A stretch of DNA of 64,000 nucleotides from JAUILH01 sp964230215 (GTDB taxonomy: Bacteria > Bacteroidota > Bacteroidia > Flavobacteriales_D > JAUILH01), in contig CAXRGQ010000001.1 of NCBI GenBank assembly GCA_964230215.1, positions 124,001 through 188,000 of the forward strand, in the 5' to 3' direction. A program made the position numbers and the translations under genes. The notes under the pieces were generated by a model that ran no database searches, had not been told where the DNA came from, and was given only the letters and a program-made list of their open reading frames with translations. Below, in pieces: positions 35,001-42,909 of the stretch (positions are counted from its first letter, which is position 1; each line of letters starts with the position of its first letter).

Positions 35001-36278
35001 GTCTATTAGGTAAACACAGTCCGTAGTATCCACACAACCTGTACTCACATCTTGGATAAATGCATAGTACCCTCCAGCACAAAGGCTCCCTAGCATAGTA
35101 GTTGTGCTGTTTCCTAAATATCCACCTGTGCATTCGTGCCAATCAATAATGTAAGATCCACTTCCGCCTGGTACGGATGCGCTTATTTGACCATTGCACC
35201 CCCCAGTAGGATGTTGATCGACTAGGAGTGATGCATTCATAGCAGGGTGCTCAAACACATAAGCTGTATGGATAGCCATACAAGTAGTATCCATTAAGTC
35301 TCTTACATAAACAACCTGAGGTCCTTCACATTGCCCAGAAAACACGTTAGATGAACTCCAATTAGAATTATCAAGGGAGTATTCATAATTTCCACTTCCG
35401 CCAGTTGCATATACCGTAATTGTACCATTACAAAAGCCGACACATGTCCCCGTACTTATGGTGTTAGCTAAAAGATTACATGATGTAATATTGTTAATCT
35501 GCACCGTATCACAATCTGTGCAACCATTAGCATCCGTAACACACGCGTAATAAGTACCAGCACTTAAGCCAGAGAATGTATTAGTAGCTTGTGAGGTTCC
35601 GTTTAAGGTATATGTGTATGGAGAAACTCCACCATTTGAAATTATTTCAACGCTACCGTTGCTAGACGAACTTGTTTCGTCAGTTGTATTGACATTTGTA
35701 ATAAAAACGCCGTTTGAATTAACGATAAACACATCCGAGTGTTGACATCCGTTAGCATCCATTACTGTGATGGGATAGGTACCAGCACATAAATTAATAT
35801 AAGTTTGATTCGTTGACCAATTAGCCCCATTATCAATGCTATATAGATATGGTGGCACGCCTCCTGTGGCTCCAACGATCATAATTCCATCACATGCACC
35901 CGTACAAGTTTCTGCTTGAGTAGTAGTGATGAGATTTATTGGTGATGGCTCTGAAACACTAGCTGTTAAGGTACAAGATATACCTGTGATTACATCCGTT
36001 ACAATTACCGTATATGTTCCAGCGCATAATGCTGACACCGTTGGTTGAGTTGCCACATATCCATTCGGACCAGTCCAAGAGTAAACATAGTTTCCACTTC
36101 CGTAATAGGCCTGTGCGTATGCAAATCCATCGCATGAACCTGCACATGAAGCATTTGCTAGCACCTGAATTTCAATTCCAAGCGAATCACTTGCATTCTG
36201 ACAAACTGTTTGATTTTGAGAAAAAGCAATGCTCCATGAGGAAAGAAGAGCAAGCAGTAGTAGGGATAAATTCTTCAT
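32094..36278 (-). CDS. Giant SprB-like repeat surface protein with T9SS type A sorting domain, 1394 aa
   Basis: This is an exported surface protein, probably an adhesin. The signal peptide is about residues 1-20 (IAFSQ). The body consists of SprB-type modules with the phrases SCDGxCDGxxxxxxTGGTxPY and SGLxxGxYxxCVTDANGC. Residues about 516-1153 are four tandem copies of a two-module unit of about 159 aa, each starting Cys-Asn-(Met/Ile). The C-terminus (about 1310-1394) is a type A sorting domain: FDVYPNPSDDVINIKL, then GIYMITIIHDGSTYHKKVVYQ. The composition is rich in Cys, Gly, Ser, Thr and Tyr and very poor in Lys and Arg, unlike its neighbours. It is flanked by its own terminator and is divergent from hpt. 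Confidence 0.93.
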   Translation of the reverse strand: MKNLSLLLLALLSSWSIAFSQNQTVCQNASDSLGIEIQVLANASCAGSCDGFAYAQAYYGSGNYVYSWTGPNGYVATQPTVSALCAGTYTVIVTDVITGISCTLTASVSEPSPINLITTTQAETCTGACDGIMIVGATGGVPPYLYSIDNGANWSTNQTYINLCAGTYPITVMDANGCQHSDVFIVNSNGVFITNVNTTDETSSSSNGSVEIISNGGVSPYTYTLNGTSQATNTFSGLSAGTYYACVTDANGCTDCDTVQINNITSCNLLANTISTGTCVGFCNGTITVYATGGSGNYEYSLDNSNWSSSNVFSGQCEGPQVVYVRDLMDTTCMAIHTAYVFEHPAMNASLLVDQHPTGGCNGQISASVPGGSGSYIIDWHECTGGYLGNSTTTMLGSLCAGGYYAFIQDVSTGCVDTTDCVYLIDTCGSISINPYILANPSPGNCDGELDATITGTSGSYVAYWIDCSSGNIVHTTPNWFGACGSTSYALVVDDVNTGCLDTSSCIYVADSGTTCNMASTYNVQPSACGACDGSIFLYTTGGQLPYIAILDGTDIQTYTSSTLFSNVCGGWHTIVISDNNNCYDTLSVYVYEYSTITLNQTGSSNETSPGASDGSVSYSATGGTGPYSYNLAGTINSSGVFTNLSTGWYSICVTDANGCEECDSAYVGLDTTSCNMIATYNVLNESCSGSCDGLVEVYVTGGTMPYQVSLDGTTLMATSVVTFNNVCSGLHQLYIIDANGCTYFDPNVMVGANSQVNLSYTTGNESSTGAADGSVYANATGGTAPYVYNLSGISNTSGNFNGLNSGWYYLCATDTLGCEDCDSVYVGLDTMSCNMQATSTNFPASCDGICDGGFVLYITGGTAPYTATAGGQTATGGSALTFGGMCTGTYVVNIVDANGCSTVWTVYVPYNSSVNLAQNTTNESTTGASDGTITLSASGGTAPYWYTVTGVGSNSTGNFTGLSTGWYEVCAMDTLGCQQCDSAYVGIDSVNCNIVATYTVINESCAGSCDGLVEVYMTGGTMPYIVYLDGVPMTGTSVVGFSNVCSGYHQLYITDANGCSFFDPNVLVGANSQVTLSHTAQNESTPGASNGSVTATASGGTAPYSYNLAGTINSTGVFNGLTSGWYSLCATDDLGCETCDSVYIGIDSSGTNCNYQIYAMGGDPTCAGSCDGYAYVTSNGNIVSYQWSNGMTVPTLSGLCAGTYCVIATDVNGCQVDTCITLTDPAPITLSVNSIPASSQGANDGTMVVIASGGTPDYSYSLDGGTYTPYTQTWTFSGLGVGWHYLCAQDSMGCETCDSVYMDYSNSISDINSDWTFDVYPNPSDDVINIKLPSVSNGDIIQLMDARGRILFRDLLQSDIESISLARYAAERGIYMITIIHDGSTYHKKVVYQ
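32820..34733 (-). repeat. Four tandem ~477-bp coding repeats within the adhesin
   Basis: Repeat starts, judged from the Cys-Asn header codons, fall at 34733, 34256, 33779 and 33302, with the next Cys-Asn at 32819. The spacing is therefore 477, 477, 477 and 483 bp. Units two and four are the most alike (both contain SCDGLVEVY(V/M)TGGTMPY and DANGC(T/S)(Y/F)FDPNV). Confidence 0.85.
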
Positions 36279-36386
36279 AAATAGTTAGTTTAACTCATAG
36301 ACGCTCATCAAATTAAATGGTTGTCTATCATCGTCGATAATCACTTATTTTTTATCCACATATCCATGTCTTCTTAACGAAAGCTA

Positions 36387-36415
36387 TTGATTCCCTTTAA
36401 GTTTTATTAATTTTG
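36387..36415 (+). promoter_or_regulatory. Promoter of hpt-adk-obg
   Basis: TTG (36387-36389), then 18 bp, then TAATTTTG (36408-36415), a full match to TAnnTTTG. Transcription would begin near 36420. This excludes the upstream TTG start codon of the longest hpt frame, which lies inside the -7 box. Confidence 0.6.
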
Positions 36416-36433
36416 CAGCTAATTACAACTTGT

Positions 36434-36964
36434 GTGAAACTACATGATAAAACATTCGAGCCTTTTTTAAGTAAAGAGGAAATCGCAAATCGAGTTGCTG
36501 AACTGGGAAAACAAATTACCCAAGACTACACAAACAAAGAGCTATACATTGTAGTTGTGCTTAATGGTGCATTTATGTTTGCTTCTGACCTTGTGAAACA
36601 TATTCAGCTAACAAGCGACATGAGTTTTATAAAAGTAAGTTCATATCAGGGAACAGAAACCACAGGAATTGTTCGCGACTTAATTGGATTAGAAGGTGAT
36701 GTGAATGGAAAAGATATTTTACTCATTGAAGATATCGTTGACACTGGTGGTACGCTTAGTCATCTGCTAAAAATGTTTGGTGACAGAGGAGCAAAATCTA
36801 TCGCCATTGCAAGTCTTCTATTCAAAAAAGAAGCATACCAAAAGGAACATGCCATAGATTATGTTGGGTTTGAGATTCCTAACAAATTTGTAGTCGGTTA
36901 TGGATTAGATTACGATGGATTAGGCAGAAACATTCCTGAAATTTTAAAACTAAACGAAAACTAA
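36434..36964 (+). CDS. hpt: Hypoxanthine phosphoribosyltransferase
   Basis: This purine-salvage enzyme converts hypoxanthine or guanine with PRPP to IMP or GMP. It has the PRPP-binding motif ILLIEDIVDTGGT, the flexible-loop region FIKVSSYQGTETTG and VGYGLDYDG near the C-terminus, all typical of bacterial HPRT. I start at GTG (MKLHDKTFEPFLSKEEI), giving 176 aa. The longer frame begins with TTG inside the promoter -7 element and cannot be transcribed in full. The adk gene follows 6 bp later, so salvage and adenylate interconversion are co-expressed. Confidence 0.94.
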   Translation: MKLHDKTFEPFLSKEEIANRVAELGKQITQDYTNKELYIVVVLNGAFMFASDLVKHIQLTSDMSFIKVSSYQGTETTGIVRDLIGLEGDVNGKDILLIEDIVDTGGTLSHLLKMFGDRGAKSIAIASLLFKKEAYQKEHAIDYVGFEIPNKFVVGYGLDYDGLGRNIPEILKLNEN

Positions 36965-36970
36965 ACGTAT

Positions 36971-37549
36971 ATGTTAAACATAGTTTTATTCGGACCTCCA
37001 GGCGCAGGGAAAGGCACGCAGTCTGAGAGATTAAAAGAAAAGTACGAATTAGTTCATCTATCGACGGGTGATATATTCAGAGCAAACATCAAGGGCGAAA
37101 CAGAACTTGGCAAACTAGCAAAAAGCTACATAGATAAAGGACAGCTTGTACCGGATGAGGTAACAATCGGCCTTTTAGGTTCTGAACTAGACAAACATAA
37201 AGGAGCTAATGGTTTTATATTTGATGGATTTCCAAGAACTACTGCACAAGCTGAAGCGCTTGATTCTTTGATGACAGAACATGCTACTTCCATTCACATG
37301 ATGCTTGCACTTGATGTACCTGAGGAAGAATTAAAACAACGCTTGCTTAAAAGAGCAGAAACTTCTGGTAGAGCGGATGATGCTAATCCGGAGGTTATCC
37401 AGAATCGTATTGACGTGTATAAGGCAGAGACTGCTCCGGTGAAGGAGTTTTACAGTGCTCAGGGTAAATTTTCAAAGATTAACGGACTTGGCACGATAGA
37501 AGATATAACAGACCGTCTCTTCTCAACTATTGACGCAATAAACGCATAA
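36971..37549 (+). CDS. adk: Adenylate kinase
   Basis: This enzyme interconverts ATP + AMP and two ADP in the cytoplasm. The P-loop GPPGAGKGT is at residues 8-16. LSTGDIFRANI lies near 30-41, FDGFPRTTAQA (AMP-binding) near 80-90, and the LID/Arg region RLLKRAETSGRADD near 124-137. The LID is short and lacks zinc-binding Cys, giving 192 aa, the short form. It lies between hpt (6 bp) and obg (4 bp) on the same strand, a common Bacteroidota arrangement. Confidence 0.97.
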   Translation: MLNIVLFGPPGAGKGTQSERLKEKYELVHLSTGDIFRANIKGETELGKLAKSYIDKGQLVPDEVTIGLLGSELDKHKGANGFIFDGFPRTTAQAEALDSLMTEHATSIHMMLALDVPEEELKQRLLKRAETSGRADDANPEVIQNRIDVYKAETAPVKEFYSAQGKFSKINGLGTIEDITDRLFSTIDAINA

Positions 37550-37553
37550 GACC

Positions 37554-38546
37554 ATGGCAGGCAGCAACTTTGTAGATTATGTAAAGATCTGCTGTCGTTC
37601 TGGTAAAGGCGGAGCAGGTTCGGCACACCTTCATAGAGACCGTTTAACTTCTAAAGGAGGCCCCGACGGTGGTGACGGAGGGCGTGGAGGCCATGTAATA
37701 GTACGCGGCAATGCTCAACTTTGGACTTTGCTTCATCTTAAATATCGAAAACACGTTATTGCAGGTGTTGGAGAAAATGGTGGGGCAAGTTTAAGCACAG
37801 GCAAAGACGGGCAAGATGAAATTCTTGAGGTACCATTGGGCACAGTGGCAAAAGATGTAGAGTCAGGTGAAACACTCTTTGAAATCACTGAAGATGGTCA
37901 GGAAGTCATTCTGGTTAAAGGAGGAAAGGGCGGACTAGGAAATAATCATTTTAAATCTGCCACCAATCAAACACCACGCTATGCACAACAAGGACTTCCA
38001 GGATTAGAAGAGTGGAAAATTCTTGAATTAAAAGTACTGGCAGATGTTGGTTTAGTTGGCTTTCCGAATGCTGGAAAATCTACTTTACTTTCTGTGGTAT
38101 CAGCGGCTAAACCAGAAATTGCAAACTATCCCTTTACTACACTTGTCCCCAACTTAGGCATGGTAGAATATCGCAATGGACGCTCATTTGTGATGGCCGA
38201 CATTCCGGGAATAATAGAAGGCGCTGCTGAAGGCAAAGGATTAGGCCATCGATTTTTAAGGCATATTGAGAGGAATTCCACCTTGCTCTTTATGGTCCCT
38301 GCAGATAGTGACGACATTAAAGAAGAATACAACATCCTCTTAAGAGAGCTAGAAAAGTATAACCCTGAGCTTCTTGATAAGTCAAGAATACTTGCCATTA
38401 CTAAATCTGACATGTTGGATGAGGAGTTAATTTCCGAAATCAAACCCGATTTGCCAGATATTCCTTATATCTTTATATCATCTGTGGCACAAAAAGGCAT
38501 AACCGAATTAAAGGATTTGCTTTGGAAAACCATGAATGAAGAATGA
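37554..38546 (+). CDS. obg: GTPase Obg/CgtA
   Basis: This is an essential ribosome-assembly and stress-related GTPase. The glycine-rich Obg fold occupies about residues 1-158 (GKGGAGSAHLHRD, GGPDGGDGGRGGHVI). The G domain follows with G1 GFPNAGKST, G3 DIPGIIEGA and G4 TKSD, with SSVAQKG as G5. At 330 aa it lacks the OCT domain found in some longer homologues. It follows adk by 4 bp, and its stop overlaps the PAP2 phosphatase start by 4 bp, so translation of these genes is coupled. Confidence 0.97.
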   Translation: MAGSNFVDYVKICCRSGKGGAGSAHLHRDRLTSKGGPDGGDGGRGGHVIVRGNAQLWTLLHLKYRKHVIAGVGENGGASLSTGKDGQDEILEVPLGTVAKDVESGETLFEITEDGQEVILVKGGKGGLGNNHFKSATNQTPRYAQQGLPGLEEWKILELKVLADVGLVGFPNAGKSTLLSVVSAAKPEIANYPFTTLVPNLGMVEYRNGRSFVMADIPGIIEGAAEGKGLGHRFLRHIERNSTLLFMVPADSDDIKEEYNILLRELEKYNPELLDKSRILAITKSDMLDEELISEIKPDLPDIPYIFISSVAQKGITELKDLLWKTMNEE

Positions 38547-39127
38547 ATAAAATACTCACAGCATTAGAAAATCTAGATTACAATCTGTTTAAGATTGTAA
38601 ATGATATGCACTCACCTTTTTGGGATGATGTAATGTGGTGGGTGTCTAACAAATTCATATGGATTCCGCTCTATTTGCTTATTCTGTTCCTCTTCTACCG
38701 CGTTTATGGCTGGAAGGGAGCTGGCTATGCTTTAGTTCTAGCAATTGCAACGATTGGAATAGTAGATGTGACAGCATCCTATGGTATAAAAAACACGGTT
38801 ATGCGTTATCGTCCCTCTCACAACGAGGAGTTTAAACATATCCTTCACTACGTCAATGATTATCGTGGTGGAAAATATGGTTTTGTTTCTGGCCATGCAG
38901 CCAACAGTTTTGCCATCACCATATTTGCATCTCGGTTGTTGCGCAAGAAACATGGCTACATGACAGCCATTCTATTAATTTGGGCGCTATTGATTTGCTA
39001 TAGCCGCATGTACCTTGGTGTTCATTATCCAGCGGATTTAATAGGTGGAGGATTATTGGGGGGACTAATAGCCTACCTTAGTTCTTGGGTGTTTCTTAAA
39101 TATATCGCTCCAAAACTCAAAAAATGA
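38543..39127 (+). CDS. PAP2-family membrane phosphatase
   Basis: This is an integral membrane lipid phosphatase, plausibly acting on undecaprenyl-pyrophosphate or a phospholipid-type substrate. Its three PAP2 motifs are present: KNTVMRYRPS (motif 1), YGFVSGHAANSFA (motif 2, with the Ser-Gly-His) and YSRMYLGVHYPADLIGG (motif 3). It has five to six hydrophobic spans over 194 aa. The start overlaps the obg stop, and its stop overlaps the crcB start by 4 bp. The substrate is not resolved by sequence. A role in envelope precursor recycling is a reasonable inference, given the family. Confidence 0.93.
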   Translation: MNKILTALENLDYNLFKIVNDMHSPFWDDVMWWVSNKFIWIPLYLLILFLFYRVYGWKGAGYALVLAIATIGIVDVTASYGIKNTVMRYRPSHNEEFKHILHYVNDYRGGKYGFVSGHAANSFAITIFASRLLRKKHGYMTAILLIWALLICYSRMYLGVHYPADLIGGGLLGGLIAYLSSWVFLKYIAPKLKK

Positions 39128-39486
39128 TTTATCTCGCGGTATTCCTTGGCGGTGGGTTAGGCAGTTTGATGCGATTACTTACGGGAAAAATAGTCAACAA
39201 CAGTGTTAGCACTGGATTTCCGCTTGGCACTCTTATTAGTAATGTTTTAGCCTGTGTAATTCTGGGTATAGTTGTACTAAGCTTTAAGCAAGTAGATAAA
39301 TCGAATAGTTTTTGGTACTACTTTGCAGCCGTTGGCTTGTGTGGAGGATATAGCACCTTTAGTACATTTAGTTTAGAGACAGTTGAACTTGCTCAAAACA
39401 ACATGTGGGCCTGGGTAGCACTAAATATTATTGGGAGTATTCTTATTGGCTGTGCTATCCTGTATTTCTTCCTCCTTAGGCAGTGA
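39124..39486 (+). CDS. crcB: Fluoride ion channel CrcB/Fluc
   Basis: This is a small dimeric inner-membrane fluoride exporter. It has the motif GGGLGSLMRLLTG at the start of span 1, an Asn-containing TLISNVLACVILG in span 2, and the Phe-box and sodium-site motif GGYSTFSTFSLE in span 3, with four spans over 120 aa. It is translationally coupled to the PAP2 phosphatase. No fluoride riboswitch is expected in mid-operon and none was seen. The last 66 bp overlap the convergent lipoprotein gene, so the final membrane span is encoded opposite that protein's C-terminus. Confidence 0.95.
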   Translation: MIYLAVFLGGGLGSLMRLLTGKIVNNSVSTGFPLGTLISNVLACVILGIVVLSFKQVDKSNSFWYYFAAVGLCGGYSTFSTFSLETVELAQNNMWAWVALNIIGSILIGCAILYFFLLRQ

Positions 39487-40134
39487 GAATTGCAGCCATC
39501 GAAGATTATTATGGCAATCAACATCCAGTATTGTTGACTTATCATCCTTGTATAACTGACTAAAATTTTCGATTACAGCTCTTCTATTAAAGCAAGTATC
39601 TGGTGAGCAGGGTACGCTAATAATTGCTATTTGGCGTTCATTGATTATGGCATGCATTGGAAAACTTTCTACAGGTGTATCTACGCCAACAGTCACTTCT
39701 TTCCTTCCACTTCCAAATTCCATAAACCAATTTCTAATCACATTGGTCATCTGGCTTGAGTCACGATACTCCATAGTCCACACATCTATACTAGGCTGAA
39801 ACAAAATAGTGTCATTTTTCAGCACAATCGACTGCTTGCGTATTAAGCCAAACTTCTGTTTTTGAAGTGCTCCAAAACGCTCAACCAACACCATTCTTGA
39901 GGCTCGGGTTGAGTCATACATGGTGCTATAAAGCTCCACAAATGCCTCTAAGTTTTCTATTAAAGGATCCTGTTTAGGGTCGGCATATCTAATAGTGTCT
40001 GGGCTTGATTCTTTTTCTCGAAAACCAGCATCACCATCCCTTACTTTAATATCAACTTCATTGGCCTTTTCGGTTCCAGAGCCACATGCTGTCATCAAAG
40101 CAATTAAAGCAATATAGATTAGCTTCAACCTCAA
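39421..40134 (-). CDS. Putative lipoprotein of unknown function
   Basis: This is an exported, lipid-anchored protein. Residues 1-17 are hydrophobic with a lipobox-like ALMTACGSG, giving Cys17 as the lipidation site, followed by a polar acidic linker. The rest has no recognised family; one Cys pair occurs in SVPCSPDTCFNRR (a possible disulfide). The start is the only Met before the lipobox. It follows the threonine aldolase gene by one base on the same strand. The last 22 codons lie opposite the end of crcB, in a frame that remains open on both strands. Confidence 0.75.
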   Translation of the reverse strand: MRLKLIYIALIALMTACGSGTEKANEVDIKVRDGDAGFREKESSPDTIRYADPKQDPLIENLEAFVELYSTMYDSTRASRMVLVERFGALQKQKFGLIRKQSIVLKNDTILFQPSIDVWTMEYRDSSQMTNVIRNWFMEFGSGRKEVTVGVDTPVESFPMHAIINERQIAIISVPCSPDTCFNRRAVIENFSQLYKDDKSTILDVDCHNNLRWLQFSLPKEEEIQDSTANKNTPNNI

Positions 40135-40135
40135 C

Positions 40136-41158
40136 TTATATTGATTTTAATACTTTGATTAATTCCTCCAATTGCTCATCAGTAAAATCTAGATGAGTTA
40201 CAAAACGAATCAAACCAGGTCCAAATGGAACGGCCAAAACACCCTTACTTTCAAGAAGATTGAGGAAGTCTTTTGTTGTCCAGTTATCACTAAGCTTAAA
40301 AACTAAGATATTGGTTTCAACTGGCAGAACTTCTTCTGCAAATGCTAAGGATTCGAGCACTTCACCTAGTACCTTTGCCCTATCATGATCATCTTGCAAA
40401 CGGTCAACATTATTTTTTAGAGCAAAAAGTCCACCACCCGCAATTATTCCTGCCTGACGCATTCCTCCTCCAAACGCTTTTCGGATTCTGCGAGATTTAG
40501 TAATGAACTCTTTTGTCCCGAGCAAAACGGATCCAACTGGCGCCCCTAAACCTTTGGATAGGCATATAGATATTGAATTGAACATTGGTCCGTAATTGGC
40601 TGGACTATCTCCTCGAGCTACAAAAGCATTAAACAAACGCGCACCGTCACAATGAAGCGGTAGGTTCTTCTGCTGACACCAGGCCTTAATTTTTGATAAC
40701 TCATTCAAATCACAAACAGCACCTCCACCTTTGTTGCTTGTATCTTCAACACAAACCAATGCGGTTAAGGCACGGTGTACATCATCATCAGGATTTAAGG
40801 CCTTATCTAAATCACTTGCTAAAATACGTCCCCTATTGCCCCTTAAAAGTTTGACTGAGGCTTGCGAATTGCTAGCTATTCCTCCTCCTTCATAATTATA
40901 GACATGAGAATATTCATGACAGATCACTTCTGCACCAGGAAAAGTATGTGCTTTAATAGCAATTTGGTTGGTCATTGTACCAGATGAACAAAACAACCCA
41001 GCCTCCATTCCAAACAATTGGGCGGCATATTCTTCCAACTCAATTACGGTTGGATCTTCTTCAAACACATCATCTCCAACAGGACTCTGTAACATGAATT
41101 CCTTCATTGCATTAGAAGGTTTGGTAACAGTATCACTTCTGAGGTCAATTTTTACCAT
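40136..41158 (-). CDS. Low-specificity threonine aldolase family enzyme
   Basis: This PLP enzyme of the aspartate aminotransferase fold cleaves threonine and related beta-hydroxy amino acids to glycine and an aldehyde. It has the family opening KIDLRSDTVTKPS, the PLP-stacking region GMEAGLFCSSGTMTNQIA and HCDGARLFNA with the PLP-contacting Asp. The PLP Lys lies in SICLSKGLGAPVGS, and RKAFGGGMRQAG follows. I start at the Met of MVKIDLRSD, giving 340 aa. The longest frame adds 12 residues that run back over the promoter of the divergent subtilase gene and look unlike a family N-terminus. A lipoprotein gene follows one base later. Confidence 0.93.
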   Translation of the reverse strand: MVKIDLRSDTVTKPSNAMKEFMLQSPVGDDVFEEDPTVIELEEYAAQLFGMEAGLFCSSGTMTNQIAIKAHTFPGAEVICHEYSHVYNYEGGGIASNSQASVKLLRGNRGRILASDLDKALNPDDDVHRALTALVCVEDTSNKGGGAVCDLNELSKIKAWCQQKNLPLHCDGARLFNAFVARGDSPANYGPMFNSISICLSKGLGAPVGSVLLGTKEFITKSRRIRKAFGGGMRQAGIIAGGGLFALKNNVDRLQDDHDRAKVLGEVLESLAFAEEVLPVETNILVFKLSDNWTTKDFLNLLESKGVLAVPFGPGLIRFVTHLDFTDEQLEELIKVLKSI

Positions 41159-41176
41159 GCTAAACAAGTTTTTACT

Positions 41177-41184
41177 TAGATTTG
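41177..41184 (+). promoter_or_regulatory. -7 promoter element of the subtilase gene
   Basis: TAGATTTG, a full match to TAnnTTTG, ends 9 bp before the ATG. No good -33 TTG is seen. If used, the transcript would be nearly leaderless. Confidence 0.35.
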
Positions 41185-41193
41185 TACAACACA

Positions 41194-42909
41194 ATGAAAC
41201 ACGTCATTCAGTCACTTTTGCTGATTTGCTTCTTAAGTATTTCGGTTACTAAGGTAAATAGTCAAGCTAAATATTTCGTCATTTTTAGCGATAAAGATGG
41301 AGTAAGCTTTGATCCACACTCTTATTTCGATCAAAAAGCAATAGATAGAAGACTAAAGCACAACTATCCATTAGACCATTACACTGATTTACCAGTTAGA
41401 CAAGATTATATCGATATAGTTGCTGCACACTCAGATAGTACAGGTCGTTCTCTACGCTGGATAAATGCAATTGTATGTATAAATCCTGATTTATCAGCCT
41501 TATCAAAATTACCTTTTGTTAAGGAACTTATTCCCGCTGGCAATTACACCGCTAATCTCTGTGTCTTGGATGATGAAGAATTATCATATGGGAAACGTGC
41601 ATTGGCTAAAGCTCAGCTAAAACGAATGGGAGCCGAGTATTTCGAAAACGCAGGTTATGACGGAAAAGGTATTCGGATTGCCATTTTTGACGCAGGGTTT
41701 CCGGGCGTAGACTACCTTGAAGAATTTGAGCATATCAGAAAACGCAATGGCATTATTGCACATTATGATTTCGTAAAGAACAAACCTTATGCATTTAAAG
41801 GGCATAAGCATGGATGTATGGTATTAAGTAATATCGCTGGTAGAACGGACGATTTGAAGCTGGGGATGGCAACTGGTGCAGATTTCCTACTTGCCAGAAC
41901 TGAAAACACTATTAGTGAGGGCTTATCTGATGAAGAGAATTGGCTGGCAGGCTTAGAGTGGGCGGATAAAAATGGTGCCGATATCATTAATAGTAGTCTT
42001 GGATATACTAAGCGCATGTACTTTCGAGCAAACATGGATGGCAAAACTGCTTTGATTACACGTACTGGAAACATGGCTGCTGCAAAGGGCATACTCGTTG
42101 TAAACGCCGCTGGCAATGAAGGTGCGGATTATGATTGGAGGACAATCGGTGCTCCTGCAGATGCCGACAGTGTATTAGCGGTAGGTGCTATAAACCCTTG
42201 GACTAACATTCATGCATCTTGGAGTAGTTATGGCCCAAGTTCAGACAAGCGTTTAAAACCAAATGTAAGTGCCTATGGCTACACAATGGTGGCAAGTTCA
42301 AGAGGAATTCAGGAGCTTACAGGAACATCATTTGCTAGTCCATTGACGGCAGGGTTTGCTGCATGCGCATGGCAGTCTGATAGTACTTTAAGCGTAATGG
42401 AGTTATTCGAAAAAATTCAGGCCTCATCAGATTTGTATCCCTACTACGATTATGCACATGGCTACGGTGTGCCTCAAGCTAGCTATTTCTTGAAAAAAGA
42501 AGAAGCTACTTCAGATAGCACCTTATATTTCGTAAGGGAAAATAATGTTATTAAAGTACTTATTGATTCTGCCTATTTCTCAGAAGCCTCAATGGTTAAC
42601 GAAAATTACTTTAAAGACAGCGATCAAGAATTGATAAACTCCTATGATTTGTATGATAAAGAAATTGTAATGCAGTCTGAGGCATTTTACCATCACAATG
42701 ACACATATTACAATCATCGCAGTAGTGGGATAAAATCATACAAAACTAAATATGTCTACATAGCCATAGAAAACAAGGAGGGCTACCTAGACACCTACTT
42801 TGTCTTAGGCGTTGAAGAACATGAGGTATTTAAGCTGGACACAACCGACATGAAAGGCAAGACACTACGCGCACATTACAAAGGATATACAAAGGAGGTG
42901 AAGCTATGA
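41194..42909 (+). CDS. Secreted S8-family serine peptidase (subtilase)
   Basis: This is an exported subtilisin-like protease. The signal peptide is residues 1-24 from the chosen Met (MKHVIQS...VNSQ). An N-terminal pro-region follows (about 25-145, containing FSDKDG and a DRRLKHN stretch). The catalytic residues are Asp166 in IAIFDAGFPG, His206 in GHKHGCMV and Ser379 in GTSFASP, with the oxyanion region VVNAAGNEG present. The catalytic His is followed by Gly-Cys rather than the usual Gly-Thr. After about residue 440 a beta-rich C-terminal part without a recognisable T9SS sorting signature ends the protein. The longest frame adds a TTG start inside the -7 box and was rejected. It overlaps the next barrel gene by 4 bp. 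Confidence 0.93.
   Translation: MKHVIQSLLLICFLSISVTKVNSQAKYFVIFSDKDGVSFDPHSYFDQKAIDRRLKHNYPLDHYTDLPVRQDYIDIVAAHSDSTGRSLRWINAIVCINPDLSALSKLPFVKELIPAGNYTANLCVLDDEELSYGKRALAKAQLKRMGAEYFENAGYDGKGIRIAIFDAGFPGVDYLEEFEHIRKRNGIIAHYDFVKNKPYAFKGHKHGCMVLSNIAGRTDDLKLGMATGADFLLARTENTISEGLSDEENWLAGLEWADKNGADIINSSLGYTKRMYFRANMDGKTALITRTGNMAAAKGILVVNAAGNEGADYDWRTIGAPADADSVLAVGAINPWTNIHASWSSYGPSSDKRLKPNVSAYGYTMVASSRGIQELTGTSFASPLTAGFAACAWQSDSTLSVMELFEKIQASSDLYPYYDYAHGYGVPQASYFLKKEEATSDSTLYFVRENNVIKVLIDSAYFSEASMVNENYFKDSDQELINSYDLYDKEIVMQSEAFYHHNDTYYNHRSSGIKSYKTKYVYIAIENKEGYLDTYFVLGVEEHEVFKLDTTDMKGKTLRAHYKGYTKEVKL

Noticed and set aside
36413..36433. Longer hpt start at a TTG codon
   Set aside because: The TTG is part of the TAATTTTG -7 element, so it would not be in the mRNA; GTG at 36434 begins the conserved family sequence.
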